Source: a virus. From it: a stretch of DNA of 42,447 bases. Location: positions 1-42,447 of IMG/VR virus record IMGVR_UViG_3300042861_001339, one strand, 5' to 3'. The notes under the pieces were generated by a model. The model saw only the letters and a program-made list of their open reading frames with translations. It ran no database searches and was not told the origin of the DNA. Shown piece by piece: positions 29,980 through 38,297 of the stretch (position 1 is the stretch's first letter; every line of letters starts with the position of its first letter). The translations under genes were made by a program, and so were the position numbers.

Positions 29980-31203
29980 ATGATTATATCATCTAGACTT
30001 GCGTCAAAGATAGGTGTTACTCAGCCAAGGCAATTACTCAAACAAGACGAAATTGCTTTGAGGGTTGACAAGGGTGTCTCTAAGGCTTGGCGTGAACTTT
30101 TGAAAATACTGAAGAATCCTACCGCACCCGGTGCGCAGTATCAGATTGCCCAGATTTTGCGCCAGATGGTCCATAACGGTATCGTTGACGTATACCTTGG
30201 GCTTGCCAAAATGGCGCACAGCGCTTACAAGGACACGTCAAACGAAATTGTTTCAGAAGTGCCGGTTGCGTTATTGACTACCGCACTTTCAAAGCGCAGA
30301 ACTACAGAGGCGATGAGGAAGGCAACCGACTCAGAACACGACGAAATACAGCGTATGCTATTCCCTGCGCTTTCAGACCGGAAGGTTCAAGATATCGTTT
30401 TCAGCCCAAGCGCTGGAACTTCTTGGACGGCAAGAATGACTCAGTTGACTAGGCTTGCGCCGCCAGATCAAGTTGCCGCCCTTGTGACGCAGTGGGCAGC
30501 GCAAGGAAGGCCACCAAGAGACTTGGAAGCCGCGTTGCTTCCGTTAGTGAACGGTGTAAGGTCTACAGCAAGGCGTGTGGCCAGAACGGAAGGGCAACGC
30601 GTAGCAAATAAAGTAAGGATGGAAGCTTACTCAGGCCTTGAAGACGTTATTGCCGGTTATCAAATCCATGGAACTATGGACTCTAGAATCAGGCCGCATC
30701 ACGCCGCAAGGAATGGCACGATTTATTGGAAAGATCCAAAACCGGGTCAACCCGGATTGAAAGACCTTCCTCATCCGCCAATGGAAGCCGATGGAACCGT
30801 TGCGCATAATTGCCGTTGTTGGGTAACGCCTGTTTTGTCGGTTGACCAAGAAATCGTGGATGACCCGGTGGCGCAGCAACTCTTCAAGAATAATGAGGGA
30901 AAGCTGATTCCTGATCCAACGGTATATTCCGATTGGTTTCAAACAGCGCCACAAAACGAAAGGGCATATGCGGTTGGCCCAAAAAGAATGGCAGCGGTAG
31001 CGGCAAGGCTTCTTCCGGGTCAAGCAGACGATTGGTCAAATTACGTTAATGATAAAACTGGAAAGCTTTTAACGCCAAAAGAAATACGCGCAGAACAGCC
31101 AAAGAAGCGAGAAAAGCGCATTAAAAATGTAAAGGCAGGGCTTGCTTTGAAAAGAAAGTTGATTAGAAATTCTACAAAGTATGGGTTCATTCCAGCGCGT
31201 TAG
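29980..31203 (+). CDS. MuF/SPP1 gp7-like head morphogenesis protein
   Basis: 407 residues. The N-terminal 200 residues are helical. The C-terminal MuF-like motif reads 'RPHHAARNGTIYW' (about residue 238), then 'PHPPMEADGTVAHNCRCWVTPVL' (about 265-285, excerpt), matching the 'HA..nG' plus 'NCRC' signature of minor head proteins of the SPP1 gp7/Mu gpF group. Such proteins enter the prohead with the portal and may leave with the DNA. Basic Lys/Arg-rich C-terminus. Start ATG 29980 with AGGAAT upstream. Promoter and leaderless protease gene follow. Confidence 0.8.
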   Translation: MIISSRLASKIGVTQPRQLLKQDEIALRVDKGVSKAWRELLKILKNPTAPGAQYQIAQILRQMVHNGIVDVYLGLAKMAHSAYKDTSNEIVSEVPVALLTTALSKRRTTEAMRKATDSEHDEIQRMLFPALSDRKVQDIVFSPSAGTSWTARMTQLTRLAPPDQVAALVTQWAAQGRPPRDLEAALLPLVNGVRSTARRVARTEGQRVANKVRMEAYSGLEDVIAGYQIHGTMDSRIRPHHAARNGTIYWKDPKPGQPGLKDLPHPPMEADGTVAHNCRCWVTPVLSVDQEIVDDPVAQQLFKNNEGKLIPDPTVYSDWFQTAPQNERAYAVGPKRMAAVAARLLPGQADDWSNYVNDKTGKLLTPKEIRAEQPKKREKRIKNVKAGLALKRKLIRNSTKYGFIPAR

Positions 31204-31225
31204 TTGATTAGAAGGTCCAGTTGAT

Positions 31226-31253
31226 TTGACATTTTTTTTAAGTTGTACATAAT
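31226..31253 (+). promoter_or_regulatory. Sigma70-like promoter for a leaderless head gene
   Basis: TTGACA (31226-31231), 16-nt spacer with a T8 run, CATAAT (31248-31253). The next ATG is at 31260, where transcription would be expected to start, and no ribosome site is seen between them. The mRNA from this promoter would be leaderless. Confidence 0.6.
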
Positions 31254-31259
31254 ACGCTC

Positions 31260-32372
31260 ATGGCTACAGCAAAAAAGATTTCTACAGTATCTTTGCAGGA
31301 ACGGTCAAGCCTTTCTGGAAAGCTAATCGTTGACCGCGAACGGGCAATCATTAGCAACGTGAAGGTGCTTGGGTTCAATAGCTTGAATGGAAGGAAGTAT
31401 CTTCCGGAAGCGTTGAAATCGGCTGTAAAACAGTATGAAGGCGTGATGGTCAACGTCAATCATCCTGAAGGCGATGGCGATGAACCAAGAAGCGCTTATG
31501 ACCGTTGCGGCAAATTGAAAAATGTACGGTACGTTGAAGGCGCAGGGATTTATGCCGATCTTCACCTATTAAAAAGTCATCCAATTACGGAATGTGTCCT
31601 TGACGCGGCAGAGACTATGCCAGAAGCTTATGGCTTAAGTCATAACGCGAAAGGTGACGGTGAAGACGACGAAAATGGCGTGTTTGTAGTCCAAAGAATT
31701 GTGGACGTTAGACACGTTGACTTAGTTGCCGATCCAGCAACTACTCGCGGTTTGTCGGAAAGTAAGAAAGAAATCAAACTTGAGGAGTCAGATAGAATGG
31801 AAAAGCTTAAGCCGCACTTGATGGACGTTATTGATTCTGAAGGCCTTTCTACTGAAGAGAAAGTTGCCAAGATTCTTGGGCTTGTCGAGCTGATTACCGG
31901 GTCAGCCGCAGAAGAACCAGAAATTGAAGGTGAAGACGAAACGTCAATGGAAGCTGATGGCGAAATTGACGCTGAAAAGAAGGAAGAAGAAGAAAAAGAA
32001 AAGATGGAGGAAGAAGAAGAAAAAGAAGAAGAAGAATACCCTGACAAGAAATCTGAAATGAAAGCAACTGAATCACGTAAAAAGCGCGGCATACTTTCCG
32101 ATCTGAAAGCAATCAAAGAAGACTTGCAGAAGGCAAAAACTGAAATGAGGAAGCAGACCTTGATCCGGAAGTGCGAGGAATCGCGCCTGCCGGTCAGCAA
32201 GGATTTGCTCAGTGACCTTATTGCGCTTCCCTCTGAGTCAGTTGACAGGCATATCAAACGTTTGGCAGAAGCGCACAAAGCGGCAAAACCCAGAACGATG
32301 ATGCCGATTCAAGAAGGAAGCGCGTACGCTGGTGTACCAAAAACAGACGTATCGTCGTGGCTGAAGGATTGA
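31260..32372 (+). CDS. Head maturation protease fused to scaffold
   Basis: 370 residues. Residues about 15-175 look like a prohead protease: 'VKVLGFNSLNGRKYLPEAL', 'VNVNHPEGDGDEPRSAYDRCGKLKNV', 'MPEAYGLSHNAKG', 'VRHVDLVADPATTRGLSES' (excerpts) give candidate His and Ser catalytic residues (HP and LSH). Residues about 180-330 are a scaffold domain: very acidic, with long Glu runs (around 31980-32036), Lys/Glu coiled coils and a basic end. The protease-scaffold fusion is common in tailed phages. The start is the leaderless ATG 31260. An internal ATG at 31797 probably makes scaffold alone. Confidence 0.8.
   Translation: MATAKKISTVSLQERSSLSGKLIVDRERAIISNVKVLGFNSLNGRKYLPEALKSAVKQYEGVMVNVNHPEGDGDEPRSAYDRCGKLKNVRYVEGAGIYADLHLLKSHPITECVLDAAETMPEAYGLSHNAKGDGEDDENGVFVVQRIVDVRHVDLVADPATTRGLSESKKEIKLEESDRMEKLKPHLMDVIDSEGLSTEEKVAKILGLVELITGSAAEEPEIEGEDETSMEADGEIDAEKKEEEEKEKMEEEEEKEEEEYPDKKSEMKATESRKKRGILSDLKAIKEDLQKAKTEMRKQTLIRKCEESRLPVSKDLLSDLIALPSESVDRHIKRLAEAHKAAKPRTMMPIQEGSAYAGVPKTDVSSWLKD
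31797..32372 (+). CDS. Nested scaffold protein from internal start
   Basis: The ATG at 31797 is in frame with the protease gene (codon 180). GAGGAG at 31782-31787 lies 9 nt upstream, a near-perfect ribosome site in the middle of a coding region. The product of 191 residues would be the acidic coiled-coil scaffold only, like the lambda C/Nu3 arrangement. Prediction from the ribosome site and domain boundary, not proven. Confidence 0.65.
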   Translation: MEKLKPHLMDVIDSEGLSTEEKVAKILGLVELITGSAAEEPEIEGEDETSMEADGEIDAEKKEEEEKEKMEEEEEKEEEEYPDKKSEMKATESRKKRGILSDLKAIKEDLQKAKTEMRKQTLIRKCEESRLPVSKDLLSDLIALPSESVDRHIKRLAEAHKAAKPRTMMPIQEGSAYAGVPKTDVSSWLKD

Positions 32373-32395
32373 TCAACAAATATGGAGGCTAAGGT

Positions 32396-33214
32396 ATGAG
32401 CGCAAACTTTGGTGGCAGTAGGCTTGTGCTGCCCAGCGATTTGTCAACGGTTGTTCTTCCGGTCGCAAGCGGCGTGGTGATTTCACCGGGCGACTTACTT
32501 TATTGGGACTCAGCCAATTCAGTAGTCAAGCCTTTTAGTTCAAAAACTGGTCTTGGATCAGCGGCGCTTGACCAAGCAGATATCACGTTGACCTACGCAG
32601 GCGTTGCGCTACAAGGGCGCATTGCCGCACAAACTACCAGCGGGTATCCAGCCTTTCCTGCGGCTGGTATTACCGTTGGCGTTGACGTTGTTTATGAAGC
32701 CGATTGCGCCAGCGCAACGTTTGAAGCCGGTGACTTGGTAGGCGTGGTATCTTCTGGTGCTTCAGCAGTAGCGGCAATCAGCGATCAATCGGTTGTTGCC
32801 GTGTCTAGAGAAAACCTCGCAATTGGTTACGTTGTTTGCCGTTACGCAAGCGCTGTGACTAAAGTGCGCGTAAGGCTTCTTGGAAAGACAAGCGATGTTG
32901 GCAACCCAAATATCCATAATGGGATTGGCAACAAACAAGGATATTCAAGCGCTTCATTAGCAGACAGCAACGTTACATTAACCGTGGCAAGCGCTCCAAT
33001 TCAAATTGGAATTCCTACCGCTGCGAGAGATGTTACGCTTCCCGCAGTTGCTCAAAGCGCTGGAATGCAATTTTGGATCGTGAACAATAGCGCAGGCGCT
33101 TACACGCTTACTGTGAAAAACGCTGCCGCAGCAACAATTGTGTCTGTAGCTCAGAATAAAAGAGCCGCAGTTATTTGTGATGGTACCGCGTGGTATGGCC
33201 TTGTAGGCGCGTAA
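32396..33214 (+). CDS. Head decoration protein (predicted)
   Basis: 272 residues. Beta-rich, with 'SGVVISPGDLLYWDSANSVVKPFSSKT' (excerpt), 'YAGVALQGRIA', 'DLVGVVSSG' and 'VRVRLLGK' in the first 170 residues, as in capsid decoration/stabilisation proteins that sit between scaffold and major capsid genes. The C-terminal 100 residues form a separate beta domain ('VTLPAVAQSAGMQFWIVNNSAGAYTLTV', excerpt) seen at the ends of several phage surface proteins. GGAGG ribosome site 9 nt before ATG 32396. Located directly before the capsid gene. Confidence 0.68.
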   Translation: MSANFGGSRLVLPSDLSTVVLPVASGVVISPGDLLYWDSANSVVKPFSSKTGLGSAALDQADITLTYAGVALQGRIAAQTTSGYPAFPAAGITVGVDVVYEADCASATFEAGDLVGVVSSGASAVAAISDQSVVAVSRENLAIGYVVCRYASAVTKVRVRLLGKTSDVGNPNIHNGIGNKQGYSSASLADSNVTLTVASAPIQIGIPTAARDVTLPAVAQSAGMQFWIVNNSAGAYTLTVKNAAAATIVSVAQNKRAAVICDGTAWYGLVGA

Positions 33215-33237
33215 CATAAATTTATGGAGGAAGAAGA

Positions 33238-34599
33238 ATGGGCGTCAATATCGTAAAGCTTGCGTCTTTGTTTGAGTCACGTTCGCGTGAAGAAAACGGC
33301 CAATTGCGTTTTCTGGAAGAAATTCGCAGTTATCTTGGGCTGTCAAATAAGAATGGAACAGACTACAAGGATCAAGCCGGTAATAAAAGGCTTGGCGAAA
33401 GATCTTTGAAGCCTGAAGATTTCTCGCTGCGGGAATTGGCTGAAGGCATCCTTGGGCCTTCCTTCCGCGTAATGTTCGATGACTCGCAGAAGGGCACGCT
33501 GGCGCGCGTTATTGCGGCCAAGAATATGGTTGGCCAGTCCAGTCCGGGCAACCGTAAGGCCTTGTTTGAGTCCACCGGATTTGGAATCGACCCAACTGCG
33601 TTTTTGAACATCAATACGTTCACAAGCGTGGTTGGCGGTCTGATTGAAGTAAAGATTCTGGAAGCTTTTCAGAATCCGCAATTGATTGCTGATAAGCTTT
33701 GCCCGGCAGAGCCTACGAAATTGAATGGCCAGAAGATGATTGGCATTCAGTCTATTGGCGATAGGGGCAAGAAGAGACTTCCCGGTGAGGCTCATACGCG
33801 CGCACAGTTTGGTGAGCGTTGGGTATTGACGCCTGAAACTAGGGAAAATGCGCTTGCCGTAGACGTCACAAAAGAAGCTGTTTTCTTTGACTATACCGGC
33901 GATGTGTTAAATATGGCCAGTTCGATTGGACTGGAGCTTTCGTATCGAAAAGAGCTGGAAGTGCTTGGCGTTATTACAGGCGCAACCAACTCTTTCAATT
34001 ATAACGGGGTTGCGTATAACACCTACCAAACGTCAAAGACGCTTGGATACCTGAACGATTTCAGCAACCCGCTGATTGACTGGACGTCAATCCAAGCAGA
34101 TATGCTGGCGTTTATGCGCACTGAAGACCCACATACCGGAAAGCGTATTTTGCTTCAGCCAAATACGATTTTGGTTAACCCAGCGAAATTGGCAACGGCC
34201 AATCTTATTATCAACGCAACTTCTATTGAGCGCAGAACGGGTGCCGGTGCCACTACGCCACAAACAACGTCAAATCCGTTGTTTGCCGCGCAAGGCGCTG
34301 GAAATCCATACGGTGGTCAATTTGAAGTCTTGACCAGTCCACTTTTGGAGCAGATTTGCACAGCTTCCGCAGCGGATGGCGGTTTGGCCCTTAGCCAAGC
34401 AAACGCTGACGAGTATTGGTGGATGCTTCAGAGCGGCAAATCGTTCAAATATATGCAGAACTATCCACTGACCATCACCCAAGCGGCTCCAAATCAATAT
34501 GAGATGCTTGACAAGGGATTGGTTGCCAGTTATTTTGCAAATGAGCGCGGTATCGCAGCCGTGGTGAGCCCTTGGCACATCATCCGCAATAAGAACTGA
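33238..34599 (+). CDS. Major capsid protein (HK97 fold, predicted)
   Basis: 453 residues, the right size and place after scaffold and decoration proteins. An N-terminal helical arm (about 1-120) is followed by 'NTFTSVVGGLIEVKILEAF', 'IQSIGDRGKKRLPGEAHTRAQFGERWVLTPETRENALAVDVTKE' (excerpts), then an E-loop and A-domain-like segments, ending 'YFANERGIAAVVSPWHII'. I infer the HK97 fold from order and size. Strong GGAGGAAGAAG ribosome site before ATG 33238 fits high expression. Confidence 0.82.
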   Translation: MGVNIVKLASLFESRSREENGQLRFLEEIRSYLGLSNKNGTDYKDQAGNKRLGERSLKPEDFSLRELAEGILGPSFRVMFDDSQKGTLARVIAAKNMVGQSSPGNRKALFESTGFGIDPTAFLNINTFTSVVGGLIEVKILEAFQNPQLIADKLCPAEPTKLNGQKMIGIQSIGDRGKKRLPGEAHTRAQFGERWVLTPETRENALAVDVTKEAVFFDYTGDVLNMASSIGLELSYRKELEVLGVITGATNSFNYNGVAYNTYQTSKTLGYLNDFSNPLIDWTSIQADMLAFMRTEDPHTGKRILLQPNTILVNPAKLATANLIINATSIERRTGAGATTPQTTSNPLFAAQGAGNPYGGQFEVLTSPLLEQICTASAADGGLALSQANADEYWWMLQSGKSFKYMQNYPLTITQAAPNQYEMLDKGLVASYFANERGIAAVVSPWHIIRNKN

Positions 34600-34607
34600 G
34601 GAATTTC

Positions 34608-34832
34608 ATGAAACGTTCTGCCCAGATGGCAGCGAATATGGGCGGGGTATCACCCCGTCCAATTTCGTATTTGGTGATGGGCGCAAGTTGCCCAAGGATT
34701 TGTGTAGAAGCGTATACGATGATTGAAGCAATTTCGAGATATAAAGAACATTTTCGGATTCATCACTCGCGGCCAAACAGTGATTTCGATATTATTTCTC
34801 AATCTGAGGTCGAATCAAATGGCAGCGTCTGA
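34608..34832 (+). CDS. Small protein after the capsid gene (74 aa)
   Basis: Not recognised. Basic, with three Cys/Met-rich segments and 'GVSPRPISYLVMGASCPRICVEAY'. TGAGGAATTTCATG gives a good ribosome site for ATG 34608. It sits where many phages have a small head-completion or neck protein. Its end overlaps the next gene by 14 nt. Confidence 0.5.
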   Translation: MKRSAQMAANMGGVSPRPISYLVMGASCPRICVEAYTMIEAISRYKEHFRIHHSRPNSDFDIISQSEVESNGSV

Positions 34833-35034
34833 CGATATCTCAACGGGGCTGAACCAGATTTCTGGTTTGATAAAATTATTGACGGCAAGCCCTTCCCCAA
34901 CGATCACGATAAATGGGGAAACTATCGACACGGCAGGCTATCTTTCTAATTTGAAAGATACCTTGCCAGTTTTATTGCAGGTTCAGCAATCACTCCAAGG
35001 CCCGTATCAACGCGCAACTAGGATGAGGACTTAA
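34819..35034 (+). CDS. Small head-tail region protein (71 aa)
   Basis: Not recognised. Short helix (DDISTGLNQISGLIKLL), a strand 'SPTITINGETIDTAGYLSNL' and a Gln-rich helix ending with basic residues. ATG 34819 is chosen for the upstream GAGG at about 10 nt; the ORF is open further upstream to 34723 but that part overlaps the previous gene in another frame. Confidence 0.5.
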   Translation: MAASDDISTGLNQISGLIKLLTASPSPTITINGETIDTAGYLSNLKDTLPVLLQVQQSLQGPYQRATRMRT

Positions 35035-35037
35035 TAA

Positions 35038-35358
35038 ATGAAAACTGCCATAATATCTGCGACAACCGGAACAACGGAAGTAATTGCTGGAGTTTCTGGA
35101 AAGAAATTGCGCATACTCGCTTACACGTTTAGTGCTTCCCATAACGCAGAAGTGACTTGGAAATCCGGAACCACAGCAATTTCTGGCGTTATGCACGTTG
35201 GAGCGCATGGAAACATCGCCATTCATCTTGGCGATAATTGGCCTTCTGGCGGGCTTCCAGTTCTTCAAACAGAAGTTGGTGAGTCTTTGAATTTGACGGT
35301 GGCTGGTGGTTCCCCAACTATCGGTGGCCATTTAACGTATGTTGAGGTGATGGTTTGA
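35038..35358 (+). CDS. Small beta-sandwich virion protein (106 aa)
   Basis: 'SATTGTTEVIAGVSGKKLRILAYTFSASHNAEVTWKSGTTAISG' and 'PVLQTEVGESLNLTVAGGSPTIGGHLTYVEV' (excerpts) are the two halves of a small beta-sandwich widely found in phage head-tail regions; known as minor structural proteins of unknown role, possibly capsid- or neck-attached. ATG 35038 with GAGGA upstream; TTGA overlap with the next gene. Confidence 0.6.
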   Translation: MKTAIISATTGTTEVIAGVSGKKLRILAYTFSASHNAEVTWKSGTTAISGVMHVGAHGNIAIHLGDNWPSGGLPVLQTEVGESLNLTVAGGSPTIGGHLTYVEVMV

Positions 35359-36029
35359 AATCGTTTTCTCAATCTTTGAAAGATATTACAGCGAATAGCT
35401 GGAAATACTGGCACGGGAAAGAAACTGTGACCTTGGTTGTTTCTGGCACGCCTGAAATTTCGTATTCAGTAGATGAGGCAAAACGATTTGAAGTCACTAC
35501 GCGTGATATTCCCACACAAAAAACTGGGGCGTTTGTGGGGGCTGACTTGATTTGGATTATTCCTTCAGCAAAATTGCCGGGCATACTCAACCCTAAAATT
35601 GCCGATAGAGTAGTTGACGCTTACGGAAACAGCTACACGGTGCTTGATACGTTTGAAAACGGCTGGAGGAATTGGTGGAAGCTTACAACTAGAAATCTTG
35701 TGTTCGCATATTCCTTGAAAGACGTTATTAGCCACTGGACGGCACAAAACTCCAAGGATTCTGGTGGCGGTAGAATTGCTGGAACTTATACAAAAGTCAA
35801 AGAAAACGTTCCAGCCAAAATCCAAGAAATAACGTCTGCGCGCGAAGATCTTCTTGGAAAGCGTCAGGCAAGAAGGATATACGAAATTCATTGCGGTGAG
35901 ATGATAGACTGGTCACCAACCGATCAGATCAGGGACCAGCACGGTATTATTTATCAAACTGTTTCCGCTGGCGCTGTAGGTATAATTGACGGCGCTTCTA
36001 CAGTTTTAACTGTGGAAAGGGTGCTATAA
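35355..36029 (+). CDS. Head-tail connector-region protein (224 aa)
   Basis: Not clearly recognised. Mixed alpha/beta: 'TVTLVVSGTPEISYSVDEAKRFEVTTRDIPTQKTGAFVGADLIWIIP' (excerpt), then 'VVDAYGNSYTVLDTFENGWRNWWKLTTRNLVF' and a C-terminal repeat-like 'DWSPTDQIRDQHGIIYQTVSAG'. The two 'D.YGN.Y.VLD' and 'D.HGIIYQT' segments suggest duplicated beta domains. Position between capsid and gp10-like genes suggests a neck or stopper protein. TTG start at 35355 in TTGA overlap, GAGG upstream. Confidence 0.55.
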   Translation: MKSFSQSLKDITANSWKYWHGKETVTLVVSGTPEISYSVDEAKRFEVTTRDIPTQKTGAFVGADLIWIIPSAKLPGILNPKIADRVVDAYGNSYTVLDTFENGWRNWWKLTTRNLVFAYSLKDVISHWTAQNSKDSGGGRIAGTYTKVKENVPAKIQEITSAREDLLGKRQARRIYEIHCGEMIDWSPTDQIRDQHGIIYQTVSAGAVGIIDGASTVLTVERVL

Positions 36030-36454
36030 TGTTTGGATTCACGTTCAAGGCCAATACGACAAAGTCAATAAACAATGCGTCAACGCTATCAAGCGCGTTG
36101 TCGAAAGATATCGGAATGAAGTTGGCAAGGTGCGCAATTTACTTTTCTAATTATCACCAGCAAAAGCTGGGTGTTCCTTGCCCCAAAAACGATTTTGGAT
36201 ACTACAACGCAAGCGTTGCCGGGCAATACCCTAAAAAGCGCACAGGATTCTTGCAGTCTTCAGTTGCTTTTGCGCCAGATACAATACCTGAACTTGCGCG
36301 CGCCTCAAGGGTGAAGATTGGCTACCAAAAAGCGGCTTTTTATGGGCCTGTTTTAGAAATCATGATGAAGCGCTCAGGCCTTGTTAGAAGCCTAACGGAT
36401 ATCACGCCAATACTTTCAAAGATTGCTGGCGCTCCAATGCGGGTCATAAAATGA
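36029..36454 (+). CDS. HK97 gp10-like tail completion/neck protein
   Basis: 141 residues. 'KKRTGFLQSSVAF' and 'VKIGYQKAAFYGPVLEIMMKRSGL' correspond to the 'rtG.L..s......v.vgy...aaYa..vE.G' pattern of HK97 gp10-like proteins, with helices before and after. These proteins lie at the head-tail joint. TAATG overlap with the previous gene, ATGA with the next. Confidence 0.7.
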   Translation: MFGFTFKANTTKSINNASTLSSALSKDIGMKLARCAIYFSNYHQQKLGVPCPKNDFGYYNASVAGQYPKKRTGFLQSSVAFAPDTIPELARASRVKIGYQKAAFYGPVLEIMMKRSGLVRSLTDITPILSKIAGAPMRVIK

Positions 36455-36885
36455 TACCGTTATCAAACTTGCTTGTTTACGTCCAAGAAAGGTGGGCGCT
36501 CAACGCTTCCTTGCCAGCGCTTGTTCCCGGTGGCCTGTGGCATAAAAGAGTTAATGAGGATACAACGGCACCGTATGCGACGATATCAGTTACCGCTGAA
36601 AGCGTTCAGATGATTGCTACAGGCGATTATTTGTGTGGGGTTGCCGTAACTATCACTGTTTGGTCTACCGCCCAAATTGGAGGAACAACGCTCAGGGACA
36701 TACAACTAGCTGTTTCTTCCGTCATGTCATCCTTAGCTGGTAGCGTTGCCTTGGAATCTTGTAGGCTTTTGGGCCTTATTCCTGATGCGGCAATTATTGA
36801 ACTGGACGATATTCCAAGGAATTCTGAAGACGTGATTTTGATTCAGACAACCTATCGTGGAATGATTTATGGGAGTGCTAGCTGA
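36451..36885 (+). CDS. Tail terminator-like protein (DUF3168/gp17 type)
   Basis: 144 residues with the fold order of DUF3168: N-terminal helix 'LLVYVQERWALNASLPALVPGGLWHKRV' (excerpt), strand 'APYATISVTAESV', 'VAVTITVWST', a helix 'TLRDIQLAVSSVMSSLAG', and strands ending 'DVILIQTTYRGMIYG'. These proteins cap the tail tube. Placed between the gp10-like and tail tube genes, as in lambda/HK97-type phages. Confidence 0.72.
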   Translation: MIPLSNLLVYVQERWALNASLPALVPGGLWHKRVNEDTTAPYATISVTAESVQMIATGDYLCGVAVTITVWSTAQIGGTTLRDIQLAVSSVMSSLAGSVALESCRLLGLIPDAAIIELDDIPRNSEDVILIQTTYRGMIYGSAS

Positions 36886-37400
36886 TGGCCTTAACAGCAA
36901 CCTTGGCGTTGACGGTGAGCGGCACGCTTACAAAGGATGATCTTGTTTCCGTTGTTTCTGACCCGATTTCCAGCGGGTCATATTCTTTTCCAGCTATGAA
37001 TTTCGATTTGACTACCGGAACTGGCGCCGCGCAGTCTAATGTTTGGCACAGATCGTTGAGGACTCTTGCCGCAAGCACTGGAGAAAGCATAGATTTGTAC
37101 GGAAGCCTTTTGGACCCGTTTGGGGCAACTATTTCTTTTTCAAGAATAACCGGTGTTCTTGTTTCTATAGTTGACCCAGACGGTACAAAAACTTTATTGA
37201 TGGGGCCACAATCCGTTGCCAATTATTGGTCTGGCCCTTGGGCCGCATCGACCGACTCAGTGAACGTGAAGTATTGGCAAGCCTTTGTTAATCCAAGCGC
37301 AGCCGGTTGGGCCGTGACTTCTGGAACGGCAGATATCTTGAGGATTTCCAACTCAAGCGCAACTTCTGTACAATACGTTTTGTGGATCGTTGGGAGCTAA
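36885..37400 (+). CDS. Tail-region beta-rich protein (171 aa)
   Basis: Not recognised. Beta-strand pattern throughout ('ALTVSGTLTKDDLVSVVS', 'ISFSRITGVLVSIVDPDGTKTLLMGPQ', 'TADILRISNSSATSVQYVLWIVG'; excerpts) with many Ser/Thr and no charges near the ends. Similar proteins sit before the tail tube in some phages as tail accessory or Ig-like subunits. TGATG overlap with the tail terminator gene. Confidence 0.5.
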   Translation: MALTATLALTVSGTLTKDDLVSVVSDPISSGSYSFPAMNFDLTTGTGAAQSNVWHRSLRTLAASTGESIDLYGSLLDPFGATISFSRITGVLVSIVDPDGTKTLLMGPQSVANYWSGPWAASTDSVNVKYWQAFVNPSAAGWAVTSGTADILRISNSSATSVQYVLWIVGS

Positions 37401-37415
37401 CTGGAGGAATTTGAA

Positions 37416-37832
37416 ATGCCGCCTGTAAATCATTCTGGTGTCGGTGGAAAACTTACAGCTACCGCCACAGATTTTCAAGTACTGGATTGGTCTTTTACTA
37501 CAACCAATAGGCTTGCTGAGGTTACAAACTCAGGAAGTCTTGGATATGCCGAGTATATTGCCACAGTTACTGAAGGAAGCGGAACGGCCAACTGCGTATG
37601 GGACTCTACAAACATACCGGATAACGGCGCGCCGGGACTCCTTGAGCCTTTCCGTGGAATTAGTGGAACAACTGATACCGTAGTCTTAAAACTTTATTGC
37701 GGTAACTCAACAAAGTTTTATTCTTTCACAGCGGTTATTGAATCTTTACAAGTCACTAGCAATTCTCAAAATGACGCGGTAAAATTCACTGTGAACTTTA
37801 AGTCAACAGGCGTAATAACGCCACCGGTGTAG
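37416..37832 (+). CDS. Major tail tube protein (predicted)
   Basis: 138 residues. 'DWSFTTTNRLAEVTNSGSLGYAEYIATVTEGSGTANCVWDS', 'VVLKLYCGNSTKFYSFTAVIESLQVTSNSQNDAVKFTVNFKSTG' (excerpts): the long alternating strands and 'V.F.V.FkstG' end match tail tube proteins of siphophages. The strongest ribosome site in the tail block (CTGGAGGAATTTGAAATG) fits a highly made subunit. The frameshifted assembly chaperone follows, as usual. Confidence 0.78.
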   Translation: MPPVNHSGVGGKLTATATDFQVLDWSFTTTNRLAEVTNSGSLGYAEYIATVTEGSGTANCVWDSTNIPDNGAPGLLEPFRGISGTTDTVVLKLYCGNSTKFYSFTAVIESLQVTSNSQNDAVKFTVNFKSTGVITPPV

Positions 37833-37841
37833 GCATAAAAT

Positions 37842-38297
37842 ATGAATCAGATTGAAGCGAATGAAGCGATTTCTGCCGCCAAGGGAACAATTTCTCTTGG
37901 CGGCACAACTTTTCTTGTGTCACCGGTGACTGAAAGGATATTCGCAACGCTTTCTAAATGGCTGAGAAAGCGCTTGGCTGATCCAATTTCGTCTATTGCG
38001 GCAAGCCTTGCCACGTTGCCAAAACACCTGCAAGAAATTGCTGTAAGAGAAGCCGTCCAGCTAAAAGCTGGAGGCGGTGTTGAGATGACTAAAAGTTACG
38101 TTGAGCAGCAATTATATGAGCCAGAACCATGCGCGTTTTTGGTTTGGTTATTGATCAAAGAGTCTCACCCTTCTATGACCCACGAACAAACTACGAAATT
38201 GGTTCAGGAAAGCGGTGTAGAAAACGTTTTGTCTGAATTGTATGAGGCTGCTGGACTAAAAGGCTTGGAGGGAAACGCGAATGGGCCGATTGGTTGA
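37842..38297 (+). CDS. Tail assembly chaperone, short form (gpG-like)
   Basis: 151 residues, helical, located between tail tube and tape measure, the usual place of the lambda G protein analogue. It holds a -1 slippery heptamer GGGAAAC at 38270-38276 in the right register (G GGA AAC) close to its 3' end, which makes a longer fusion with the ORF at 38297-38530. Function: chaperone for tape measure folding and tail tube assembly. Confidence 0.75.
   Translation: MNQIEANEAISAAKGTISLGGTTFLVSPVTERIFATLSKWLRKRLADPISSIAASLATLPKHLQEIAVREAVQLKAGGGVEMTKSYVEQQLYEPEPCAFLVWLLIKESHPSMTHEQTTKLVQESGVENVLSELYEAAGLKGLEGNANGPIG
38270..38276 (+). other. Programmed -1 frameshift site GGGAAAC
   Basis: Heptamer of form X XXY YYZ in the reading frame of the short chaperone. 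After slipping, the -1 frame is open from 38276 through the following ORF to 38530, giving 145 + 84 = 229 residues. Lambda uses the related GGGAAAG at the same place in its G/T genes. Confidence 0.75.
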
